The position numbers were made by a program, and so were the translations under genes. Source: Tetrapyrgos nigripes (Eukaryota; Basidiomycota; Agaricomycetes; Agaricales; Campanellaceae). From it: a stretch of DNA of 64,000 bases. Of the stretch, positions 34,470 through 44,497 are shown piece by piece. Below the pieces are notes generated by a model, which was given only the letters and a program-made list of their open reading frames with translations, was not told where the DNA came from and ran no database searches. The stretch covers positions 682,001 to 746,000 of the forward strand of contig JAACJM010000012.1 in the NCBI GenBank assembly GCA_013368315.1, given 5' to 3'. Each line of letters begins with the position of its first letter. Position 1 is the first letter of the stretch.

Positions 34470-36089
34470 TCATCGACGTCGTCTCATCACCAGTCGGCAC
34501 TGCTGAGGGAACAGTGAACCATCATCATCGCCGTCGTCATTGCCAGCATTCCCATTTCCGTCGGGTGCTCCACCGGAAGTAGAATCAGAAGAGAAATTTC
34601 CGTCCCTCCATGCTGAGTGAAGTAGTAATACAAAAGCCTGGCCCTCCGGACTTGGAACGTCCGGTGTACTCGCGGTATTGAACGTGTAGGGGTTGACAGT
34701 GTTCCGCAGGAGACCTTGAGAGTCGATACTGCTTTCTACGAGCTGTAGGGCTTTGTCGGCATTTGGGATTAGAGTGTAGTCACCGGTGTGAAGCGCCATT
34801 CGATAGGTCACATATGCTAGTAGAGCTGTGGAGGCTGAATCCGCAAATGAAGTTGGGTCGTCTATGACGTTCAAGAGGGTACCATTCTCTGACTGAGAGG
34901 AAACATGAGTCGACCTTTCAGTACAACGGTGGAACGAACAGCCCGTACCTGGTGTTGCCAAGTGGCGGTGATGATTTCCTGAATCCAAGACGTCAAATTC
35001 GCTCGTTGCGCCACAAAGTTTTGGGCCTGAGAGGTATAGTTCAAAGTTGCTAGAACCCGGAGCATACCAGCTGCAGCCCAGGCATTCCCTGTATCGAACA
35101 GTCAGCAATGGTGAAACGGAGAACGCTTTGTTGGTACCTGTCGCCCAATGACTTCAATATGTAGCTGCATGTCAGACATGAATAAATGCAGTTGAACTAG
35201 TTACATACGTGTTATCTTGCCAACTACCCTCAGCGACGTGCCTCCAAAGACCATTCTCATCCCTAAGCCCGTCCCGATACAAAGAGCATTGTTCGTAGGC
35301 AATCTGCAGCAGAGCCGACTCGCTATCTCCTCCCTGAAGAGCACCAAAATACGCGATGAATGGTGGGGTCATGTAAACGAAGTCTGCCCTGTACGGAAGT
35401 TTCAATACAGGGACTAAATTAATGGGAGGCTGCCTACCATAGCTGAGCTTCATCTGTCCGATGAGATATTGCACCGGAAGCTGAGAGGAAGACGTCAGGA
35501 TGCAAAGTGAAGAAGCGCTATGACAACGTACCTGTGCGAGGTGCAACATTCAGGAGATAATTCAACTGGTCGCCTACTGCCGTCGAATAAGTGAAATTGG
35601 TAGGGTCCGGCTTTGTCCAATTCGCTAGTAAAACCGCAACTCCAATTGAGGCTGGGTCCCCGGCAGAACCATCAGGCACCAAGGCCAAAGAGTCTGCAGG
35701 CTTTGCAGCGACAACGCTAGTATGAGTGTGTGACTGTGAGGAACGATCGTGCTTCGGTCCAACAATAACTCACTTCTCAGCTATCCTCAGGACATCATTA
35801 GCGTTCAGCGTGTCGTTCAGCTGATATGGTGGCGGAAACGCGCTCGGAGAGAAGACAGACAGGGCCGGCCAGTCTAATTCCAACAAAGCCTCTGCAGCGG
35901 TACCCAGTTCCCAGCTGTACGATAATAGCGTGAGCTAGAGCCAAATGAGTGCACAAAATTAGAGCGGTACCTGTGCGTCGCCGTTTGCACAAGGTTTTGA
36001 CGAACGCTGGATATTACATCGCTGTTCAAGCCTGCTGCTTTAACTGCCGTCGAGAAGACGAACAGGAAGAGAGCAAGCTTGAGAGCCAT
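34470..36089 (-). CDS. Secreted six-hairpin glycosidase, GH88/GH105-like
   Basis: This is a probable secreted carbohydrate-active enzyme of the (alpha/alpha)6 six-hairpin superfamily; GH88 and GH105 are unsaturated uronyl and rhamnogalacturonyl hydrolases. The ATG at 36089 gives a signal peptide MALKLALFLFVFSTAVKA. After several short exons come LGTAAEALLELDWPALSVFS-like sequence, NVLLANWTKP-type segments, then ADFVYMTPPFIAYFGALQGG (the xMxPPFxAxYG motif), SLYRDGLRDENGLWRHVA, HWATGNAWAAAGMLRVLATL (corresponding to the family RGNGW motif), DPTSFADSASTALLAYVTYR and SPEGQAFVLLLHSAW. The C-terminus is a Gly/Asp/Asn linker followed by a basic end (RLVMRRRR). About 420 residues. The substrate cannot be told from the sequence. 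The intron-exon plan is approximate in the 5' half. Confidence 0.75.
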
Positions 36090-36515
36090 GTTGAGCGAGG
36101 AGAGTGCCAAGAGGCAGAGTAGCAACGTTCAACATTATTCCGATGCGCAGCGGAAAGAAAAGATTTCCCCGTTTACTCAGGATCATGACGTAGTTGTTAG
36201 TTTGCTCAATTGCTTGATACTTACACAGCTGGCCAAATCTACAGACTTGGTTGAAAGCGCGGGCTTTGATGCTGGGTTTAGAGAATGTGAGACGAGGCTT
36301 AAAATCCGGAATTAAGAATCTGGAGGTAAATGTGACAAAGTTCCAAATCTTTGAGCCCTTTATTTCGGAAGCGTAGAAGAGAGCCATATTCTGGAAAACT
36401 TTTGTCGCGACAAGGCCTCATGCACGGTCAAAAAAGTATGCCCCAAGTCATCGACGGCAGTGCTACGGTCATTCTAAGTACTAATGCATTGAGTGCTATC
36501 CTACGAAAAAGGCCA
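36090..36515. other. Intergenic, glycosidase promoter and RGG-protein 3' flank
   Basis: About 425 bp between minus-strand genes. No convincing ORF or repeat is seen. Confidence 0.35.
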
Positions 36516-39500
36516 TCACCGTCCCTTCTTCTCAACTCGCCACTCCTTGAAAATACCATCCAAACTCTTATAAATCAAGTGTGATGGCAGACAACGAATG
36601 ATCTCCCCAATACGTCCCTCAACCTCAGAAGCACCCTTTTCCCCAAGCGCCTTTTCGGCGTACTCCAACGTCATCTGGAATATCGCCATAACCGCAAGGG
36701 AGACATGTGTTTGCTGAGCGCCGTGTGAAGTATTTTGCGAGAGAGCAGCGAGGAGCGGGCCAGAGACGCTGGGTGCTGAAATCGTCTGTGAGGAGGAGAA
36801 GGCCGTCGCTCGTTCGCCTCTGACGAGGCGTAATAGAATCTCCAGGAGGTTTTCGGTTTCGGAGAGATGTGTCTTTAGGAACCGTTGGCGCTCCGTTGGA
36901 ATGCCTACAGGCGAGTTTTGAGCCCAGCCTTCGAGGACAGTCCAGATCGTTGGTGGCTAGGATTGATATCAGAAGAAGCAAGATAGATAAAAGAGTGAAA
37001 GACATACAGGATCTGGATCAACAACAGTTATCTTCTTCTCCCAGCCTTCAGCAGCATCACCTGCAACCCAAAACATTCGGCCAAACATACTACGCAGCCA
37101 GTCGGGTATATCACCGGTCTTAACCCATCGTGGTTCGGAGAGAGGTCGTTCAGTGTCAAGATGGCCTATCAAGGTAACTATAAGAGGAAGAGTGGCCGTC
37201 ACAAATGGAGGCAGCGTCGGGTCTGCAATCTTCGAGCTGGCGATTTCCTCAAATGGGACATAAGACTTGGTTACTTCTGAAAGGCTTTCGACCTAGAAAC
37301 CGTCTTTATTAAAACTCCTTCCAATGCAAACCATGAATGCTTACCAGAACACCTTTCAGCCCACCATCAGCATCTTGTTGTAGCTTCATTCTCACCTCAA
37401 TTCTGCCTTCGGACCGGAACACCTTCATCGTCTCGACGACTTCGGCATCAATGACTAGACGTCTGTTACCACCTGCGTAAGAAATAGATAGACGATTTGC
37501 CGAGGGCGTCCTCGTCGTTTTTCTATTGCCGTTGTTGCTGAGGGGCTGGGAGACTGAGACCGACGACTGCTGCGATGAGTCGCCGTAAGTCGAAGAAGAC
37601 GACGTAGACAACAAAGTGTTAGAGACACTGACAGGCGACGCAGGAGGTTCCGGAAGATGTTCTACAGAAGAATTTCCCGTAGCTTGCGTTGAAGCAAAGG
37701 AACCTTGAAGGCTGTTCAAAAAGCTGGCCGAGTCAAGCTCGGTGCTTATACTAGTATTGGCATCAATCTGAGAATCTGAAGTCAATGAGGTTTTCGAAGA
37801 ATCGTCAACCTGTGTAACATCGACATTTCCAGCACCATCAGGGGCCCGCACATCACTGTACGAAAAAGATTTCGGGTGAGTAATATCACCAGGAGGAGCA
37901 GCAGATGACACAGACGAAGATGACACGAGGTGGTCAACGGCAGCAGAATGATTAGTAGCAGTGGCATCCACTCTTTTAGCAGTGTTTGCTTCTGCAGAGG
38001 CATTATCAACCTGCGGCGTCGTTGAAACGACATCTTTCTGCTCTGTAGTTCCAGACATGTCCACGTCACCATTCTTTTCAGAGACTTCAAGAAAAAGAAA
38101 AGAGAGAACAAGTCAGCTAGGCGTTCCTGCTCGCCTGGAGCCAATGCCAGGAGGTAATCACCGTTCCACAGGGCACTGGAAAGAAACTCACCATGGTTGA
38201 CGTTGGCACTACTACCACCATATAAACCATCTGGATCTCCATCGTCTTCACCTTCGTGCGGCTCTATAATTTCGTGCACATGCGAGCGCTCCCCATCATC
38301 ACCATCATCTTCGTCATCGCCAAGGCGCTGAGTCTCCTCAGCGTCGGGATCACGCTGCGTTTCTTGTATATCATTTTCCCCGTGCCCTCTATTTTCATCC
38401 CCCTCGGTTATAGCAGCCATCAACCAATCAGCTTCACTAGCTGTCTCAGCGATGCTTCCCGCAACGCTTGAAATCTCGTCGCTAGCGTGCGCATGTGTAG
38501 GTGGGGGTATTTTCCGCCTGCCTCCAGCATCTTCGTCATCTTCGTCATCCAACTTTTTGCGCTTTCCCTTCCGATTCTCGGAGGGAGCAGACCCAACAGA
38601 TCCAAGAGAGAAAGAATGAGGAATAGGATGAGAGTCATCTGCTGTCACTGGGGTATGGAAGTAAACCCGTATGCGTGACTGAGGGGTAGTGCCACTGCTA
38701 CCAGCAGATTGTGAGGAAGAATCCTCTCCAAGCACGGGTTTCTGGTCATTGGAAGCAGATTCTGCCAGACCACCTTTACTCTCTTTATCATCCTCAGCAC
38801 CAGGCTCTTGCTTGATGACCGAGTTGTCAGAATCTTCAACCTTGACGTCCACAGACGAAGGTTTATGGATAGGCAAGACTCCCCAGGTCCAAGAAAGATC
38901 ACGAATTTCCAGGCCGACGATTTTGAAATCAGTCAGTGTCCGTCTATTCTCGTCTTTCTTACCAACCGAGCTACTTAGGCTTGAAGAAGACATCGTAGTA
39001 TCTTTGGAAAAGTTACTAGATGTATTACCATCGTGACGCTGTGACCTATTGGAAGAGTGACCTTGACCTCGGCCTCGTAACGATGAAGAGCCTTGATGAG
39101 AGAAAGAGCCCCCGGAACCGAAGGAAGAACCGCCCCGACGATTGTGGAAGTCTTTGTTTCCACCAAGGTGACCCCGGGAGCTATGGCCCCTGAGAGGCTG
39201 AGCACTGCCACCTCTTCCAGCATTTCCTCCACTTCCAGAGTTGAAGCTTCCACCTCGACCAGATCTTCCGGCCAGATTACCCCTACTAGAGTTCATGGAG
39301 CCACCTCTTCCTCGCCCCGCATTGCCTCCGCCTCTTCCACCTCCAGCACCCCCTCTACCTCCACCGGGTTGACTCGGAGCACCGCCACGATTATTAAAGC
39401 CCATAGGCTGACTAGGAGGTTGGTTTTGGAAATTTGGCTGCGTAGGAGGCGGTCTCTGAGGCTGCTGATGACTCGGACCGTCAAAACGTTGTCGCTTTGC

Positions 39501-40046
39501 AGGGGGCTGATGCTGAGGCGATGAGTGATGGCCACGGTTAGATTGCTGCGGCTGCTGTTGGTGCGGCATCATCTGAACTGGTTGTGGAGGAATATGCGGA
39601 CTGAATACAGGTTGAGAAGGTGGTTGGGGAGGCTGGGGATAAGGAGGCTGGGTCAAAGCTTGAGTGACTTGAGGAGCATAAGTCTGGGTATACACTCCGG
39701 GCTGGTATGGATTGTATGCCTGTGCAGCAGGAGGAGGGCCATGCGGAACAGGCGGAGGTGGTGCAGCGTGATAGTGCTGGTGAGCATGTTGCTGGCGCTG
39801 CCATTGGCTTTGCGGGCCATAACCGTAATTCGCATACAAGGCATTTTGTTCTGGAGTGGGTCGTGGCGGTAGAGGAGAGTTCCATTGTTGGTTGTAAGGA
39901 GGAATGGGATGGGGTTGGGTTTGCTGAGCAGCAGCCCAGTAAGCGGAATAATCAGGTTGACCTGGCTGGGACGGTGGAGGACCTGGAGGTAAAGGAGGTT
40001 GCTGTGGGGTATACGAGGGCTGAGGGACGAAAGGATTTTTGTTCAT
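36516..40046 (-). CDS. Large RGG- and PQ-rich protein with conserved-looking C-terminal domain
   Basis: I do not recognise an orthologue. From the ATG at 40046 (MNKNPFVPQPSYTPQQPPLP) the first 220 residues are Pro/Gln/Tyr-rich, then about 130 residues are Gly/Arg-rich with repeated RGG/GRG boxes (GGGRGGAGGGRGGGNAGRGR), typical of RNA-binding proteins. A short folded-looking segment, TLTDFKIVGLEIRDLSWTWG, follows, then IRVYFHTPVTADDSHPIPHS. An acidic, Ser-rich middle part ends at an intron (about 38082-38192) and continues through exon 2 (GNRRLVIDAEVVETMKVFRS; GRIEVRMKLQQDADGGLKGV). The C-terminal exons look globular: PFVTATLPLIVTLIGHLD, DWLRSMFGRMFWVAGDAAEG and HVSLAVMAIFQMTLEYAEKA, ending at the TGA at 36516. 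About 1,100 residues. A role in RNA metabolism is suggested by composition only. Confidence 0.72.
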
Positions 40047-40386
40047 TGTAATTACAGCGCGTTAAAGGATACAAAAAAAACCGTAAACCTGGGAGACATC
40101 ACTTCAGTCCTTTCAAAGAATCAACATGTTACATACCGACGTCCAGCGGTACTTCGAGCACCTAGAGAAAAAATTACAGCGTCTGGAGCGAAACAGACTC
40201 GAATTATCGTAGACTTGTAACTACAGAGAAGTAGCAGTGAACGATGCGTTCGGGGTTGGTGAATGTAGCGCACAGAGCTTGGTTCAGGCTCCGACTGGAA
40301 GCGGTTTCATTTTTTGTCATCAACCATGTTCCGAATGTATTTACATCTACAGAAAGGAAAGAAAAGAAAACTAATCCTTCAAGTCG
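40047..40386. other. Intergenic, RGG-protein promoter and VFA1 3' flank
   Basis: About 340 bp between two minus-strand genes. Nothing beyond A-rich runs is seen. Confidence 0.35.
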
Positions 40387-41052
40387 TCAGACACCTCCAG
40401 TCGGAGCCATCGGAAATCGGGGCGCCAATTGCTTTGCTTGTGCAGCTTGCCTGCGTTTACGGTGTTCTGCTTGGCGCACTGTTCATATTCCCGTCAAAAT
40501 TCTGTACCAATGATAGTAAGGAAGACATACTGGCAAAGTAGTCCCGGTGGAGTTGATATCGTTCATGACTCGCTTTCGGAGGAGGAGAAGCAGACGAAGG
40601 TAGAGCTCCTGGAAGAGACGTTGACTTGTCCTTGCTTTCTTTCGCCTTCTTTTTCTCTCCCTCATCCTTTTGCTCCTTGTCCTTGTCCTTGTCTTTCTCT
40701 TTCTCCTTGTCCTTCTCCTTTTCTTTCTCCTTTTTGGCTTTCTTTTTCTGACGCTCCTCCCAATCTTCCTTGACCTTTGTGATTTCCTCCGCACTTAACG
40801 CTGACTTCTGGGTCTCTCCTGTAGCTGCAGGATCCTCAAAAGCCGAAGCAAATCCTCTGTCCGAGAGATGATTGTCGCATACATAGAAAAAATCGACAGT
40901 ATTGATGGTAGCTAGAACGGTGGTAGTTTCCTTAAAACATATGAAACAAGGTTTTGGAGTTCCTGTTTTCTACCTTCAGCTCTTCGATATGATTATGTTA
41001 GAGATCTTTCAAAAGGACCCACCCTCTTATAGTACAAGTTTGTGAACGACAT
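40387..41052 (-). CDS. VFA1: Vps4-associated protein 1 (Vfa1)
   Basis: Vfa1 is a small endosomal protein that binds and regulates the ESCRT AAA ATPase Vps4. The ATG at 41052 gives [10 protein letters not shown]; intron 1 (about 40972-41022) leads into [40 protein letters not shown], the family's N-terminal zinc-type C-x2-C ... C-x2-H module. A Lys/Glu/Asp coiled region follows ([20 protein letters not shown]) with many charged KEKD repeats. Then comes the Vps4-binding end: [13 protein letters not shown], intron 2 (about 40480-40531), [20 protein letters not shown] and [10 protein letters not shown]. About 185 residues, the usual family size. The charged stretch explains antisense and shifted ORFs at this place. 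Its start is 173 bp from the stop of CAX-like 2. Confidence 0.9.
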
Positions 41053-41224
41053 GTGATGGTATGCCTCTGTAGAGGTAGACTCTGAAGGGTATTGGAATCA
41101 CATGGGAATCTCGACAGCTTCAGAATTACTAGTCTGTAATATACATAGATAATGAGCATACTAATAATTAGAGCGGTATATAGATATAGTCTGTAGATGT
41201 CCACTATGGCTGCCCAGCCTCTAA

Positions 41225-43524
41225 TCATCCCGAGTGGCCCTCTGCAACACATTCCGGTCCCAAGCTCAACAACGCGGCGATTTCCTTTTGGCCCTCGTAG
41301 AACCAAGCTGTAAGAGCCTGAAAAACCTCTCAGGACGTTTCCAACAGTTCAAAGAATAATAGAACTCACTATCATTGCGTAGAACAATATCAATGCGACA
41401 CCTGAGTTGAAGACGTTATAAGTTCCAATATCTCCGTAGCAAGAAACTTCCAAACCTTCAGCCCAGTTGACTTTTGAATCACTAGTAATAACGTTGATCA
41501 GAAAGCATGATGCTACGAGGATTGCCACCTGAAGCCATGATTCATTGCGTCAAAGTCCAAAAACCAGACAAGCACCACGAAACATACCTCGAAAGAATCT
41601 GCAAACAAGTACTTTCCGGTCAGCACCATATTCACATTCGTACAGCGTCTATAACACCTACCAAACAGCAACAGCAAAGGCTTCTCCTTCGACCAACCCA
41701 ACAACACAAATATCGGCACCCAAGCAATAAGATATTGGATAGCAGTATCAATAGATTGAGCTTTGGCAAGCGTTTGCACCGGTGTTATCTTCCACCCGAG
41801 ATAATGTCGAAGGAGACGCCGAACCCAGGTTAACATAGCGAGTACACCGTCACCGGAGAAAGATACGACCGGTAGGAGGACTAGACCAAACCATCTTTGG
41901 GTTTGAAGAGACAAGGAAAGCGAGTCAGCGAATTTGAGGACAGAGGATTCAGTTCGGAAAAACTGCGACGTACTCTTCCGATAATGTTTCGGATTCCTTC
42001 ACAAACTCAATGCTGTCCACAAGCTATGAATAGACTAATGTTAGCAATCGTCACCTTATTGTCCTGTTCCGGGACTACAGTGAAAGCGACTAGACATACC
42101 CACTCTGCCGTCCCAGACATAATACCGATCGTCACAAGCAGCATAACTAGACAGACCCATTGGTTGATCTCCGGCTCAGTCTGAACCAATCGTTCTTCCT
42201 CATCTAGATAACCTAGAGGTGCATCGGGATGGCTACTTAGAGCACTATTACCTTCCCCAGGTGGATTGATCAGGAATAAACGAGCGCTGAAGTAACTACA
42301 GAATACCAGTACCATGCGTAAGCACATATGCAATTGTACGCAGGAACAAGTCAATCACTTACAGAATGAGCAAAAGCACCGCAAGCCCTCGACTTATATC
42401 AATCATTTGTTGTCGAGTATGAGCATTGATGATATCTTCTGGGCTGCTGTCCACAGTGGAACGAAGGCCGCGTTCCAAAGCCGAAAACGAGGCTGTAGGA
42501 AGAAGAAGGGTAAGGACGCTAAAAACAGAGCAAGTTGTTATGTAACATAGAGTAAAGGACATTAACACGAGTACATACCCCACCATAAGCAGAGTATGAT
42601 TGAGCTGTGTGATGTGCGGATGTAGGTCTTGATGTGCCACTCGTGCTCCTCCCATGAGGAAGGAACCACCGGGAACGAGGAGCAGATGTAGTAATACGAC
42701 ACCTGTGTGTAAGACATAATAAGTCTGCCATTTTCCAAGGAGTAGCGAAGTACTAATGGCGAACACCATACCTATGATCGTAGATTGCAGGAGTCTCAAT
42801 CTATCAGAGACCCATGAGAGACAGAATGATTAAAAGAAGCAAATAAATATCTTACTCGCACTTAAGCAACAGAACAATAGCCAAAATGCCCTCTACAATG
42901 CTGAGACCATTTGAGTAACCCTTGAATTTGGAAGAACTCTCGGATACTCACTTATTCAAGGAAATGATGATCAGGTCCCCAATCTGCTTCCCAACGTAGA
43001 AGGCTAGTTGACTACCTCCATATTCGAAGAGCTGCTGTAAAGGAACAATTGCGACTAGGCAGACTGGGAAGAGAATATGGAGTAAGCTTCGGAAGAGCCA
43101 TAAGAAACTTTAAACGAACGAATGAACTGCAGCTCGTGGGTCCACTCCAAGAAATGTGCCACCCATGCAATAGGTATTACTGGCAGTAATACATTCATAC
43201 CTGCATGACCAATGAATAATCAGTTCACCGGACGTCTACCAGACTTGACTACAACTCACAGGAACCGAGAGCAATCCTCTTGAGACTTGTAAGGACACCG
43301 ATATTCTTCCTCCCTCTGCGTAGAAACCTGTCCGCGAACCTAACAGGAGCCGACTTTTCCGAGCTCTCTTCCACAAAAGTGTACTGCGACTGCGTCCTTT
43401 GGTGCCATTCCAAATGAGCTGCGTCTGCGATAGATTGATCTCTTGACAGACTCTGGGGATATCCAGCTGCACCAGTCAGTCGGACGAGAGACTCGTTTTT
43501 GTGATGTGTGTAGTCCCCGGACAT
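41225..43524 (-). CDS. Divergent CAX-like Ca2+/H+ exchanger family protein 2
   Basis: This is a paralogue of the protein at 31.8-34.0 kb. From the ATG at 43524 (MSGDYTHHKNESLVRLTGAA) the soluble N-terminus ends RFLRRGRKNIGVLTSLKRIA. The first repeat reads SLNNIVEGILAIVLLLKCEL, then RLLQSTIIGVVLLHLLLVPG, SFLMGGARVAHQDLHPHITQ, LNHTLLMVG and LTLLLPTASFSALE. The second half has ISRGLAVLLLILYFSARLFL, WVCLVMLLVTIGIMSGTAEW, WFGLVLLPVVSFSGDGVLAM and a SIDTAIQYLIAWVPIFVLLG helix; it ends FYAMIALTAWFYEGQKEIAA and a short tail. Compared with classical CAX, GNAVE is NNIVE and GNAAEH is SFSGDG. Introns fall at the same places as in paralogue 1 (inside the second Asn codon of LNN, and after the GA of the KCE Glu codon), so the two arose by duplication. 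Predicted location is an endomembrane such as the vacuole; the transported ion is uncertain. Confidence 0.85.
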
Positions 43525-43891
43525 GTATTATAGGATGGATTTGGAAAGATGAATAAGTTGGAAAGGCAACGCGACGAGAGGGTAGGGTACCGGGATGGCG
43601 GCTTCTCTTTGTTGCTCGCTCTTATACTCAGTATTGAGTATAGAGTCGAGTAATTGCGGTATCTCTGTCAATACGGGATGTAAATTAGGGGTACGGAACG
43701 GACTTCGAACGCCGAAGCAGTACTTACTACAGTAGTGGAACTCAGCTTGCAATGCGCGCCCCACGTCTTAAACCAACTAAAGCGAGCGGCAGTGCTAGTT
43801 AAACTGATGGTGTCCGTTGGAGATGGAGACAAGAATATACTGCTGAGAGACAATGCTGCAAATTATCGACATTTAATGACTCAGGCGTTTT

Positions 43892-44056
43892 GAACTGTGG
43901 CAAAATCGGCTAAAAGTCGTCAAGCGAGTTATGGTCTATCAATTGCATGGTCTACGGAGGAAAGTTGGAACAGGTTGGAACCTGTTGGAACTTTGGTAAA
44001 ATCGGCTAAAAGTCGTCAAGCGAGTTATGATTTATCAATTGCATGATCTATGGAGG
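43892..44056. repeat. Tandem direct repeat, two copies with 96-bp period
   Basis: A block of about 65 bp (core AATCGGCTAAAAGTCGTCAA) occurs at 43892-43960 and again at 43988-44056. Over 43899-43960 the copies differ at five positions (43901, 43934, 43936, 43950, 43955), all C-to-T or G-to-A in the second copy; one transversion lies just before the core (43897). The spacer carries the GTTGGAAC triplet. Function unknown. Confidence 0.85.
43963..43992. repeat. Three GTTGGAAC units with 10-bp period
   Basis: GTTGGAAC starts at 43964, 43974 and 43984. The 10-bp spacing puts the three units on the same DNA face. It lies in the spacer of the 96-bp repeat. Confidence 0.8.
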
Positions 44057-44497
44057 GTTTCGTCTGGTTTCGTCATTCCGCCCGTCTTGTACTTTGATTA
44101 TTGACCTGGCAAACCAGATAGAAAAGAGCGTATAATGATCAAATCCATTTGTCCGTCTGCTTAAACAAACATTTTGGGGTCAAACCAGAAAGAATGGCCT
44201 GTGGATTGCTGTCAGCTCTACGACGTATCAAAATAAGAAAAAAACTGTTTCTTTTCTGATGAGAGGATGCGGGACCCGACTGGTGTCGTTTACAGACTTA
44301 TGGAGACCATGCACCCGGGCATTGAAAATCTTCAGTAATTGGGCATATTCAGGTAGCTCTGGTGCTAGATGGCATTAGAAATCGAGGTAGTGCAGAATAA
44401 GTATACAAACTGAGGAGTGATGATCTCGTAGCTACAATGACGTAGCTACAGTGGCAAAGTGAAAGCCGAAAGTCTTAAGAAACTGAAAATGTCTTAT

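Larger units (their letters stand above)
43525..44497. other. Intergenic with tandem repeat, CAX-like 2 / THO2
   Basis: About 970 bp between two minus-strand genes. It holds a 96-bp-period direct repeat (43892-44056) with a 10-bp-period GTTGGAAC triplet inside, annotated separately. The rest has no convincing gene. Confidence 0.5.

Noticed and set aside
40429..40773. Plus-strand Cys/Ser/Pro-rich ORF
   Set aside because: Antisense shadow of the KEKD-rich part of VFA1.
31793..43524. Interpreting the CAX-like genes as decaying pseudogenes
   Set aside because: Both keep open frames, splice sites and helix patterns through the whole length, so motif changes look selected rather than random.
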